DNA from: Flavobacteriales bacterium
GTDB lineage: Bacteria; Bacteroidota; Bacteroidia; Flavobacteriales; JASBRU01
Assembly (NCBI GenBank): GCA_030149285.1
Contig: JASBRU010000005.1
Span: 226,357 to 290,356 of the forward strand
Length of the DNA stretch: 64,000 nt
Reading direction: 5' to 3'
Position 1 is the first letter of the stretch, and each line of letters opens with the position of its first letter. A model generated the notes under the pieces. That model ran no database searches, was not told the origin of the DNA, and saw nothing but the letters and a program-made list of their open reading frames with translations. A program made the position numbers and the translations under genes. Shown one piece after another: positions 8,400 to 16,290 of this stretch.

Positions 8400-9506
8400 A
8401 TGAATCACTTACTGGCTATTACCTGGACATTTGATAAAGTGCTAATTTCTTTTGGCGAACGCGGAATCAGATGGTACGGGTTACTGTTTGCTATTGCTTT
8501 TATGGCAGGATATTACATTATGCGTAATATTTTTAGAAAAGAAAAAGTAAGTGAGGCTGTACTAGATAAGCTTCTTATATATGTAATGATTGCTACCATT
8601 ATTGGAGCAAGACTAGGTCATGTTTTCTTTTATCAATGGGATCATTATTCTCAAAACCTTTTTGAGATACTTGAAATATGGAAAGGTGGGCTTGCTAGCC
8701 ATGGGGCAGCTATAGCTATAATAATAGCTATGTATATTTTCTCTAAAAAAGTAAGTAAGCGCTCTATATTATGGATACTGGACCGAGTAATAATAACTGT
8801 AGCTTTAGCAGCCTGTTTAATTAGAACCGGTAATTTAGTTAACTCAGAAATTATTGGTCAACCCACTGATGCCAGCTATGGTTTTGTATTTGCTGCAGAT
8901 ACTAGAGACTATATAGTTGATGTATATGGAGAAAACGGAAGAGATTATATTAAAGATGTAAAGTTTGTTAATACAGGTGAGGTAAAAGAAATAGATGGTT
9001 TTAAGCACCCTGTATATGATTTACAGTTAACTTTCTTTGAAAACCAAACTGACCCAACTGTAAACGCAAAAATTGTAAGACAGGATATTTTACCACGTTT
9101 AAATACAGTAGCTAAAGATAATAGGCATTTTATATGGCCTACAAAAAGCAAAGTTTCAGCAAGTACTAGTAACAACAGTGTTATTAATGCTACGCTTTTG
9201 GGTATCCCTAGGCATCCTGCTCAACTATACGAGGCTTTTGCTTATCTGCTAATTTTTATATTGCTATTTACCCTTTATTGGAAAACCAATGCCGGACAAA
9301 GAAAAGGCTTATTACTTGGGTTATTCTTAGTACTTGTATTTACTGCTCGTTTCTTTATAGAGTTCTTAAAAGAAAACCAAGTAGAGTTTGAAGAGGACTT
9401 ATCTTTAAATATGGGGCAAAACCTTAGTATACCATTGGTAATTATTGGTCTTGTTCTTGTGATAATAGCTATGCGTAAAAAACCCGAATTGATTGATGAA
9501 AAATAA
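8400..9506 (+). CDS. lgt: Prolipoprotein diacylglyceryl transferase with long periplasmic insert
   Basis: Transfers diacylglycerol from phosphatidylglycerol to the lipobox cysteine of prolipoproteins in the inner membrane. Conserved elements are RWYGLLFAIAFMAGY, SHGAAIA (His101), the signature RTGNLVNSEIIGQPTD (142-156) and RHPAQLYEAF (271-280), with about seven membrane segments. At 368 residues it exceeds the usual 260-300: about 100 residues (166-268) lie between the signature and RHPAQLYE and are hydrophilic. Longer Lgt proteins are known in Bacteroidota. The next gene overlaps it by 11 bp. The window encodes several lipoproteins that need this enzyme. Confidence 0.95.
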   Translation: MNHLLAITWTFDKVLISFGERGIRWYGLLFAIAFMAGYYIMRNIFRKEKVSEAVLDKLLIYVMIATIIGARLGHVFFYQWDHYSQNLFEILEIWKGGLASHGAAIAIIIAMYIFSKKVSKRSILWILDRVIITVALAACLIRTGNLVNSEIIGQPTDASYGFVFAADTRDYIVDVYGENGRDYIKDVKFVNTGEVKEIDGFKHPVYDLQLTFFENQTDPTVNAKIVRQDILPRLNTVAKDNRHFIWPTKSKVSASTSNNSVINATLLGIPRHPAQLYEAFAYLLIFILLFTLYWKTNAGQRKGLLLGLFLVLVFTARFFIEFLKENQVEFEEDLSLNMGQNLSIPLVIIGLVLVIIAMRKKPELIDEK

Positions 9507-10041
9507 AAGACAACTAGTTGCAATAATATTAATTGTAGTATTTGTAGGTGGCTTTATCGTTATATCTATGATTGATGGTTTTAACAAGGTGGCTAAACCT
9601 GCCGATACTAGAAAACCATCTCAAAGTTCTACTCAATATGAGCCCCAGTTTACAAAAGAGGGTGAGTTGTGGTTTATAGATGAAGAAACTAATGATACCA
9701 TTCAGCAATTTGACATCGAGTTTGCAGAAAGTGATTATGAAATAGAAACAGGTATGATGTACCGAAAGTCTATTCCAAAAAATACAGGAATGCTATTCGT
9801 TTTTAACGATAGTAGACCTCGTTCGTTTTGGATGAAAAACTGCTTTGTATCTTTAGATATGGTTTTTATTGCAACGGATAGCACCGTAGTAAGTATCCAA
9901 AAGAACACACCTATTCAAAGCGAATTGAGTCAACCGTCTGAAGGACCGGCTCAATATGTATTAGAAATTGAAGGAGGTATGTCTGATGCAATAGGTATTG
10001 AAAAAGGCGATAAAATTATATTCCGAAAAACTGATTCATAA
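9496..10041 (+). CDS. DUF192 family protein, membrane-anchored
   Basis: Start at ATG 9496 (181 residues), overlapping the lgt stop by 11 bp; a TTG three bases earlier is less likely. Residues about 6-24 (LVAIILIVVFVGGFIVI) form a signal anchor or uncleaved signal peptide, so the domain faces the periplasm. Residues about 70-180 are a complete DUF192 domain: ETGMMYR, GMLFVFNDSRPRSFWMKN, SLDMVFIATD and the end AIGIEKGDKIIFRK. DUF192 proteins are small beta-rich proteins of unknown biochemical role. Overlap with lgt suggests translational coupling. It is followed by a bidirectional terminator. Confidence 0.9.
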   Translation: MKNKRQLVAIILIVVFVGGFIVISMIDGFNKVAKPADTRKPSQSSTQYEPQFTKEGELWFIDEETNDTIQQFDIEFAESDYEIETGMMYRKSIPKNTGMLFVFNDSRPRSFWMKNCFVSLDMVFIATDSTVVSIQKNTPIQSELSQPSEGPAQYVLEIEGGMSDAIGIEKGDKIIFRKTDS

Positions 10042-10068
10042 AAAAGGGAGCTTAAAGCTCCCTTTTTT
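10041..10068. terminator. Bidirectional terminator between convergent genes
   Basis: The arms GGGAGCTT and AAGCTCCC (10046-10062, one-base centre, so the top pair opens) are flanked by A5 on the left and T6 on the right. The hairpin can end both the lgt/DUF192 transcript and the minus-strand M1 peptidase transcript. Confidence 0.88.
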
Positions 10069-10074
10069 GTTTGA

Positions 10075-12408
10075 TTAATTATTTGAAGACTCTTCGGCTT
10101 CTTCTGCTCTTTTTTGTCTCTGCATATCATTCTCCGGTGAATAACCACCACTTCTTCTTTTGTATAACTGAAAGCGTGTAGGCTCTTGTTTAGGAGGCCA
10201 GTAGTTGTTATTTCTATCAATATCTGCAACCTCTAAATAAGGATCTAAGCTAATGCGTGCCACTTCTTTTTCAAAAAAGAACACCTTGGTAACTCTTTCG
10301 TCATTTGTTTTCCATATCTCAGCAGGTATACGTGCTACTTCTTTTGTACCATCCGTAAACTCAAACTCAACAATAATTGGCATTACTAAACCACCTTCGT
10401 TTTTAAATGTCAATTGGTAATAGTTCTCGCCTGAAAGCAATAAAGCTTCTTCTTCCTCATCTAAACTCTCTATATAACGCTCGTAATCTTGCTTATCTAA
10501 AATAGTTACAGCAAATGGGTCATAGGTATTATAAAAGTCAGAAGCTTCAGGATCCTTTTCTACCCATGTCTGCTTTATATCTGTTTTATTACGAACATTA
10601 CCAATAAAAATATCCTCATCTGCTCTACTTTCTTTTCTAGAAAGTTCTTTCTCCACTTCAGGGTTTTTAGTATCAATTCTGTACCAAACTACCTCTTCTA
10701 AGTTCTGGTCTACATGGTCTGTGGTATAAAACCAACCTCTCCAAAACCAATCTAAATCTACTGCAGATGCATCTTCCATTGTTCTAAAGAAATCTGCCGG
10801 AGTAGGGTGCTTAAACATCCAACGGTTTGCATATTCTTTAAAAGCATAGTCAAACAACTCGCGGCCCATTACAGTTTCTCTCAATATATTTAAAGCTGTA
10901 GCAGGCTTGCCGTAAGCATTATTTCCAAACTGAAGTATACTCTCAGAATTCGTCATAATAGGCATCATTCCGCTTTTATCACCTTTCATGTAATCTACAA
11001 TCTTAAAAGCCGGTCCTCTACGAGAAGGGTAGTCTCTCTCCCACTCTTGTTCTGTTAAGTACTGTACAAATGTGTTTAAGCCTTCATCCATCCATGTCCA
11101 CTGACGCTCGTCAGAGTTTACAATCATCGGGAAGAAGTTGTGCCCTACTTCATGTATAATTACTCCCATCATACCATACTTAGTACGGTCATCATAGGTA
11201 CCATCTTTTTCAGGTCTACCGTAGTTAAAGCAAATCATTGGGTACTCCATACCAATACTCTTAGAGTGTACAGATATAGCTTTATGGTAAGGATAGTCAA
11301 AAGTATATTTTGAGTATGTTTTTAAGGTATGAGCTACTACCCTTGTAGAAAATTGCTCCCATAATGGGTTTCCTTCTTTTGGGTAATATGACATTGCCAT
11401 AACAGTACGATTACCAAACTTTACAGCCATTGCATCCCAAATAAACTTTCGAGAAGAAGCAAAAGCAAAGTCTCTTACGTTCTCTGCATGAAACTCCCAT
11501 GTTTTCTTTTTATCAGAGGGCTCCTTTTCTGCCTCAACAGCTTCATCTTGCGTAACAATTATTACTGGTTTATCAGTAGAGTTTTCTGCTTCTCTAAAAC
11601 GCTTCATCTCAGTTGATGAAAGCACAGAACCCATATTTTGCAACTTTCCTGTAGCACCAATTACATGGTCTGCAGGCACAGTAATAGCCACATCAAAATC
11701 GCCAAAGGTTAAGGTAAACTCACCTCTACCTAAAAATTGTTTATGCTGCCACCCCTCTACTTCATTGTATACAGCCATACGTGGGTAAAACTGTGCAATG
11801 GTATATAAGTAATTCCCATCTTCTTCAAAATATTCATAACCAGAACGACCACCTATTTCCATACGGTTATTGATATTATACCACCACTTAATGCTAAAGC
11901 TAAACTTACCGCCCGGCTTTAAGGGTTGTGGCAAATCAATACGCATCATTGTATTGTTAATGGTATATGGCAAATCTTTGCCTGCATTTTTCACATAATT
12001 TATTTTAAAACCTCCATCAAATTCATTATGCATTCTTTTTATTGCATCAAAACTTTGTCTTGTAGACATACTAGAGGTAGATATTTTCTTCGTATCAGAA
12101 TCTTTGGCTCTCATATTCTGATCTAACTGTACCCATAAGTAGGTCAATACATCCGGAGAGTTGTTGTAATAAGTAATGGTTTCTACACCATATATTTTTT
12201 GTTCTTTATCATCCAGTTCGATATCAATCTCATAATCTGCTTTTTGCTGATAGTACTCATGCCCTGGTGCACCTGATGCAGTACGATATACGTTTGGCGT
12301 AGGTAACTCCTGACCTAATTGACGAAACTTGTTTTTGTTGGTATTGTCTTGTGCAAATGCAAATACGGAAATAGAAATTCCGAATAAAAATAAAATACTC
12401 TTCTTCAT
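10075..12408 (-). CDS. M1-family zinc metallopeptidase (secreted gluzincin)
   Basis: Signal peptide MKKSILFLFGISISVFAFAQ, then an M1 N-terminal beta domain (about 55-250) and the gluzincin catalytic domain. Zinc site: HEVGH at 419-423 with third ligand Glu442 in WMDEGLN, the spacing expected for M1 enzymes. The exopeptidase motif is GMEYP (386-390) in place of the canonical GxMEN, a substitution also found in other bacterial M1-like proteins of this type. A conserved Tyr follows in NNAYGKPATAL. Total 777 residues. No T9SS tail is visible, so it is probably periplasmic or membrane-associated. It overlaps the HupE-like gene by 4 bp (ATGA), so the two are co-translated. Substrate unknown; aminopeptidase activity is inferred from family. 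Confidence 0.92.
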   Translation of the reverse strand: MKKSILFLFGISISVFAFAQDNTNKNKFRQLGQELPTPNVYRTASGAPGHEYYQQKADYEIDIELDDKEQKIYGVETITYYNNSPDVLTYLWVQLDQNMRAKDSDTKKISTSSMSTRQSFDAIKRMHNEFDGGFKINYVKNAGKDLPYTINNTMMRIDLPQPLKPGGKFSFSIKWWYNINNRMEIGGRSGYEYFEEDGNYLYTIAQFYPRMAVYNEVEGWQHKQFLGRGEFTLTFGDFDVAITVPADHVIGATGKLQNMGSVLSSTEMKRFREAENSTDKPVIIVTQDEAVEAEKEPSDKKKTWEFHAENVRDFAFASSRKFIWDAMAVKFGNRTVMAMSYYPKEGNPLWEQFSTRVVAHTLKTYSKYTFDYPYHKAISVHSKSIGMEYPMICFNYGRPEKDGTYDDRTKYGMMGVIIHEVGHNFFPMIVNSDERQWTWMDEGLNTFVQYLTEQEWERDYPSRRGPAFKIVDYMKGDKSGMMPIMTNSESILQFGNNAYGKPATALNILRETVMGRELFDYAFKEYANRWMFKHPTPADFFRTMEDASAVDLDWFWRGWFYTTDHVDQNLEEVVWYRIDTKNPEVEKELSRKESRADEDIFIGNVRNKTDIKQTWVEKDPEASDFYNTYDPFAVTILDKQDYERYIESLDEEEEALLLSGENYYQLTFKNEGGLVMPIIVEFEFTDGTKEVARIPAEIWKTNDERVTKVFFFEKEVARISLDPYLEVADIDRNNNYWPPKQEPTRFQLYKRRSGGYSPENDMQRQKRAEEAEESSNN

Positions 12409-12989
12409 AGTGGTAATCGTTCTATCATCATTACTAAAGAAAGCCCAAGTGTGGCTCCTGATACGGTTAAATTTACGTCTCTATGTGAGACTTTAAATAG
12501 ACTCATAAAAATGCCGAGTGTTGCAAATATAGTAGTTACAATCAATAATTGGCCAAGCTCAATTCCTATGTTAAAAGCCAGTAAATTATATACTGCTTGT
12601 TCTCCTCCTGTAGACATGCTTACAAAGAAATTAGAAAACCCTAGGCCATGTATCAATCCAAAGGCTAAAACTAATAGGTAATTAAACCCAAATCTTTTAC
12701 TGTAATTGACTTTTACTCCTCTAATCAGGTTATAAATAGAGGTGATGAAAATGGTAGTTGGAATTAAAAATTCTATCAAATCTTGAGAAAAAGCAATAAC
12801 CTTAAGTCCTGCTAAAATTAAGGTAATTGAATGCCCAACAGTAAAAGCAGTAACCAATATTAGTAGTTTTCGCCAGTGTTTTATTGGGTATACAATGGTT
12901 AATGCCAGTACAAATAAGATATGATCATAGCCTTGTAAATCGGCAATATGTTCTAAACCTAGCTTTAAATACGATTCGAAAATACTCAT
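12405..12989 (-). CDS. HupE/UreJ-like membrane protein
   Basis: A 194-residue integral membrane protein with about six hydrophobic segments. The N-terminus carries the family-type motif HIADLQGYDHILFVLAL (His14, Asp17, Asp22, His23); further membrane histidines occur in FTVGHS (His53) and LIHGLGF (His114). HupE/UreJ proteins include secondary nickel permeases and have candidate metal-binding His/Asp residues at these places; this member belongs to the sub-family in gene clusters without hydrogenase or urease. It overlaps the DUF6702 gene upstream and the M1 peptidase downstream by 4 bp each. Metal (perhaps zinc) transport is an inference from family and context. Confidence 0.88.
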   Translation of the reverse strand: MSIFESYLKLGLEHIADLQGYDHILFVLALTIVYPIKHWRKLLILVTAFTVGHSITLILAGLKVIAFSQDLIEFLIPTTIFITSIYNLIRGVKVNYSKRFGFNYLLVLAFGLIHGLGFSNFFVSMSTGGEQAVYNLLAFNIGIELGQLLIVTTIFATLGIFMSLFKVSHRDVNLTVSGATLGLSLVMMIERLPL

Positions 12990-13504
12990 TTGGCAAAGTT
13001 TAAAACATCCTTATTAGCAGACTTTCTTAAAATCAAGCTCTTTGTTTTATCGCCAACTTTTACATGTACCATATTCTTTTGGTCATCAAACAATTCAGTT
13101 AGCAGTGCATTCATTACCTCCACACTTTTTACTTCTGCTATCCCTTTTGCCTCCATATAGCACCAAGTAACATTATCTAGCAACACCTCTTTACCAATAA
13201 ATGTATATTCTATCTTCTTGCCATTTACTGTTAGTTGAAATCCATTTTTTAAATACTTAAAAAGATATTCATCAGACTTTTCTGTGTCGTCTAATTTATA
13301 ACCTACAACACCTTGTTTTTCTATTGCTTTTTCAAGGTCATCGGTAAAAAGTTTTAAGGCTATTTCTAGGCTTTTATTTTCTTCATTATAATCTATTTCA
13401 CAAACACTTACATAAAACTCATGCATAAATGAGCTTAGAGATGTAATAGATAATAAACCTATAAGTGCAGTAAAAATGGTTCGTTTGTAAACAGTTGAAA
13501 ACAA
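12986..13504 (-). CDS. DUF6702-like secreted protein
   Basis: The 172-residue product has an N-terminal signal or anchor (TIFTALIGLLSITSLSSFMH) followed by HEFYVSVCEIDYNEENKSLEI, the typical opening of the small Bacteroidota proteins grouped as DUF6702. The rest is beta-rich: EIALKLFTDDLEKAI, then GKKIEYTFIGKE and a CYMEAK strand. Function unknown. It is the first gene of a three-gene overlapping operon with the HupE-like protein and the M1 peptidase. The arrangement resembles the link of HupE/UreJ proteins with periplasmic partner domains. Family assignment is from memory of the N-terminal pattern, so moderate confidence. Confidence 0.75.
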   Translation of the reverse strand: MFSTVYKRTIFTALIGLLSITSLSSFMHEFYVSVCEIDYNEENKSLEIALKLFTDDLEKAIEKQGVVGYKLDDTEKSDEYLFKYLKNGFQLTVNGKKIEYTFIGKEVLLDNVTWCYMEAKGIAEVKSVEVMNALLTELFDDQKNMVHVKVGDKTKSLILRKSANKDVLNFAK

Positions 13505-13556
13505 AATGCGTCTTTTAATTTATAGAAATGTTATAGATTTATTGACCAATAAAACT

Positions 13557-13564
13557 CAAAGATA
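13557..13564 (-). promoter_or_regulatory. Putative promoter of the DUF6702-HupE-M1 operon
   Basis: On the minus strand this reads TATCTTTG, the same octamer seen upstream of folE, gpmI and gatB. It lies 53 bp upstream of the DUF6702 ATG and overlaps the first base of the divergent Asp-box gene start codon. Confidence 0.5.
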
Positions 13565-14847
13565 TGCGAAAAATTATATTCGGTTTTCTTTTAATCAGTA
13601 TTAGTGCACATGCACAATACAAAAATGTAAAAATCTCGGATGGTAATGGCCAATTAGGCCCATGTGAACCTAGTATAGTTATCAGTCCTGCCAACCCAAA
13701 TAATATTGTAGCTGGTACTATTCTTAACCTTTATTTTTACTCTAATGATGGTGGACTTACATGGGAAAGCGGAAAACTAGAGTCAGAATATGGTGTTTGG
13801 GGAGACCCTTGTGTGATTGCAGATATAAAAGGGAACTTCTATTACTTTCACTTATCAGACCCTACAGGGAAAAACTGGGCTAGCCCGGAAATTTTAGATC
13901 GTATAGTATGCCAAAAATCTACTGATGGTGGTAAAACATGGAACAATGGCTCCTATATGGGTTTAAACGCACCTAAACAACAAGATAAAGAATGGGCTGC
14001 TGTAGATTATAAAAATGGAAACATCTATGCTTCTTGGACTCAGTTTGACAAATATAATAGTAAAGAAGAAGGTGATAGCACACGAATTTTATTCTCTACC
14101 TCAACAGATGGTGCTGAGTCTTGGTCAGAACCCGTAAGAATTAGCGACCGTGCAGGTAATTGCTTAGATGATGACCTAACCGTTGAAGGGGCTGTACCTT
14201 CGGTAGGACCCAATGGTGAAGTATATATAGCTTGGAGTTTTGACGATAAGATTTATTTTGACATGTCTACAGACCATGGTAAAACATGGCTCCCCAATGA
14301 TATTGTTGTATCAAACCAACCAAACGGATGGGCACAAAATATACCAGGTATTAACAGATGTAATGGTATGCCTGTTACAGGTTGTGACATTAGTGGTGGT
14401 GAACACAACGGAACCATATACATCAATTGGACTGACCAACGTAATGGCGATGATGATACAGATGTTTTCCTTTCTAAATCTACTGATAGTGGTAAAACAT
14501 GGACAAAACCAATGATAGTAAATGATGATAAGTTTGCTGCTCATCAATTTTTTACATGGATGAGTGTAGACCCTATTACCGGCTACATATACATTGTATA
14601 CTACGACCGTAGAAACTACGATGATGAAAACACTGATGTATATATGGCTTACTCTAAAGATGGTGGAGAAACTTTTACAAATGAAAAAATTAGTGAATCT
14701 CCTTTTAAACCTAATAAGGTTCTATTCTTTGGAGACTACAATAACATATCTGCATACGATGGCATCGTAAGACCTATTTGGACGAGATTTGAAGGCACAA
14801 CTAGAAGTGTATGGACAGCAATCATAAATATGAAGGATGATGAGTAA
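13564..14847 (+). CDS. Secreted Asp-box (sialidase-fold) propeller protein
   Basis: Signal peptide MRKIIFGFLLISISAHAQ, then a 427-residue protein with at least six Asp-box motifs (S-x-D-x-G-x-T-W): SNDGGLTWES, STDGGKTWNN, STDGAESWSEP, STDHGKTWLP, STDSGKTWTKP and SKDGGETF. This is the sialidase/neuraminidase six-bladed propeller fold. I do not see a clear sialidase FRIP motif, so glycosidase activity is uncertain and the protein may be a non-catalytic propeller. It has no T9SS C-terminal domain. Its stop overlaps the start of pepE, indicating coupled expression. Confidence 0.85.
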   Translation: MRKIIFGFLLISISAHAQYKNVKISDGNGQLGPCEPSIVISPANPNNIVAGTILNLYFYSNDGGLTWESGKLESEYGVWGDPCVIADIKGNFYYFHLSDPTGKNWASPEILDRIVCQKSTDGGKTWNNGSYMGLNAPKQQDKEWAAVDYKNGNIYASWTQFDKYNSKEEGDSTRILFSTSTDGAESWSEPVRISDRAGNCLDDDLTVEGAVPSVGPNGEVYIAWSFDDKIYFDMSTDHGKTWLPNDIVVSNQPNGWAQNIPGINRCNGMPVTGCDISGGEHNGTIYINWTDQRNGDDDTDVFLSKSTDSGKTWTKPMIVNDDKFAAHQFFTWMSVDPITGYIYIVYYDRRNYDDENTDVYMAYSKDGGETFTNEKISESPFKPNKVLFFGDYNNISAYDGIVRPIWTRFEGTTRSVWTAIINMKDDE

Positions 14848-15553
14848 AAACTTGTTGATTGTAAGTACTTCTACCATACATGGTGGTAAGTACCTTGATT
14901 ATATGGAAGAGGATATTAAAGCATTTTTTAATGGATGTACTGAAATTGTGTTTATCCCTTATGCTCGCCCAGGCGGTATAAGCCATGATGAATACACAGC
15001 TATTGCCAGAAAAAAATTTAGTGAGCTTGGAATCAACGTAAAAGGAGTACACGAATTTGCAAACCCTGTTGAAGCAATCAATAATGCTCAAGGAGTATTT
15101 ACAGGTGGTGGAAACACGTTTGTATTACTCAATAGCTTATATGAGAATAAGCTGATTGACGCCATAAGGCAAAGAGTAAGTAATGGCATGCCTTATATGG
15201 GTACAAGTGCAGGCTCTAATATTACAGGGCTTACTATTAATACTACTAATGATATGCCCATTGTATACCCTCCTACTTTTGAGGCTTTGCAATTAGTTCC
15301 ATTTAACATCAACCCACATTATTTAGATCCGGACCCTAACTCTAAACATATGGGAGAAACCCGTGAAACTAGGATTAAAGAGTTTCATCATTTCAATACC
15401 CAACCTGTTGTAGGTTTAAGAGAGGGTAGCTGGTTACATGTACAAGACAATAGCATAACTCTTAAAGGCGAACATACAGCCAGAATATTCAGAAAAGGAG
15501 AAAACCCGACGGAGTTTTCAAAAACAGATGACCTTAGTTTTTTGTTAGCATAA
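14837..15553 (+). CDS. pepE: Dipeptidase E (peptidase family S51)
   Basis: Cleaves N-aspartyl dipeptides in the cytoplasm. Two adjacent ATGs (14837 and 14840) are possible starts, both inside the previous gene. Counting from 14840, the nucleophile is Ser123 in GTSAGSN, with Asp138 (NDMP) and His160 (NPHYLD) as the other triad members at the spacing of Salmonella PepE; FTGGGNTFVLL precedes them. Length 237-238 is normal. S51 also includes cyanophycinase, but size and the NPHYLDPDP segment favour PepE. The overlap with the Asp-box gene and 12-bp gap to elbB suggest one transcript. Confidence 0.95.
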   Translation: MMSKNLLIVSTSTIHGGKYLDYMEEDIKAFFNGCTEIVFIPYARPGGISHDEYTAIARKKFSELGINVKGVHEFANPVEAINNAQGVFTGGGNTFVLLNSLYENKLIDAIRQRVSNGMPYMGTSAGSNITGLTINTTNDMPIVYPPTFEALQLVPFNINPHYLDPDPNSKHMGETRETRIKEFHHFNTQPVVGLREGSWLHVQDNSITLKGEHTARIFRKGENPTEFSKTDDLSFLLA

Positions 15554-15565
15554 AAAAAGAAAATC

Positions 15566-16255
15566 ATGAAAATAGGCGTATTACTTTCCGGAAGCGGTGT
15601 TTATGATGGATCTGAAATTCATGAAGCCGTTCTTACATTATTAGCATTAGAAGAAAATGGTGCAGAACCCGTTTGTTTTGCTCCAGACATCAACCAACAT
15701 CATGTAATCAATCACCTAAATGGTGAAGAAATGGATGAAACCAGAAATGTATTGGTTGAATCTGCAAGAATAGCCCGTGGTAATATTCAATCGTTAAATA
15801 ATATTTCTATAGATGATTTTGATGGATTGATGATTCCGGGTGGCTTTGGTGCTGCAAAAAACATTAATAAATGGGCCTTTAGTGGACCTGATGGCGATAT
15901 TTTACCTGAGGTAAAACAACTTATACAATGTATGATAAAAGCGGGTAAACCTATAGCCGGAATTTGTATGGGACCAACTGTAATTGCCAAAGCCTTAGAA
16001 GGAACCGATATACATGCACAATTAACAGTGGGTACTACACAAGCTGCATCGCCCTACAATATTCAGGAGATCAATGACGGAATGAAAAGCATTGGCTCTT
16101 TCCCCCAGCTTAAGACAGTAGAAGAAATAGCTGTAGACCAACAATACAAAATTGTAACTGCACCTTGCTATATGATGGAGGCAAACATTGTACAAATCCG
16201 TAACAATGTTAAACAAACCGTAGTAGAGCTCATACGTATGGTTTCTCATAATTAG
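15566..16255 (+). CDS. elbB: ElbB-type glyoxalase / DJ-1-PfpI family protein
   Basis: A 229-residue class I glutamine amidotransferase-like protein of the ElbB/Hsp31-related group. N-terminus MKIGVLLSGSGVYDGSEIHE is diagnostic of ElbB (isoprenoid biosynthesis protein with amidotransferase-like domain, glyoxalase activity reported). The nucleophilic elbow is GICMGPT with Cys134; IPGGFGAAKN supplies the oxyanion side. Cytoplasmic. Family members have been linked to methylglyoxal detoxification and to higher isoprenoid yield. It follows pepE by 12 bp. Confidence 0.93.
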   Translation: MKIGVLLSGSGVYDGSEIHEAVLTLLALEENGAEPVCFAPDINQHHVINHLNGEEMDETRNVLVESARIARGNIQSLNNISIDDFDGLMIPGGFGAAKNINKWAFSGPDGDILPEVKQLIQCMIKAGKPIAGICMGPTVIAKALEGTDIHAQLTVGTTQAASPYNIQEINDGMKSIGSFPQLKTVEEIAVDQQYKIVTAPCYMMEANIVQIRNNVKQTVVELIRMVSHN

Positions 16256-16257
16256 CC

Positions 16258-16265
16258 TATCTTTG
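16258..16265 (+). promoter_or_regulatory. Putative gpmI promoter, -7 box TATCTTTG
   Basis: TATCTTTG followed by CACC, as at folE, begins 33 bp before the gpmI ATG and starts 2 bp after the elbB stop. It gives gpmI and its followers a promoter of their own with a short leader. Confidence 0.6.
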
Positions 16266-16290
16266 CACCTTATTTTGCTAGCATAATACC

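Noticed and set aside
9493..9495. TTG start for the DUF192 gene
   Set aside because: An ATG follows immediately and fits the signal anchor better.
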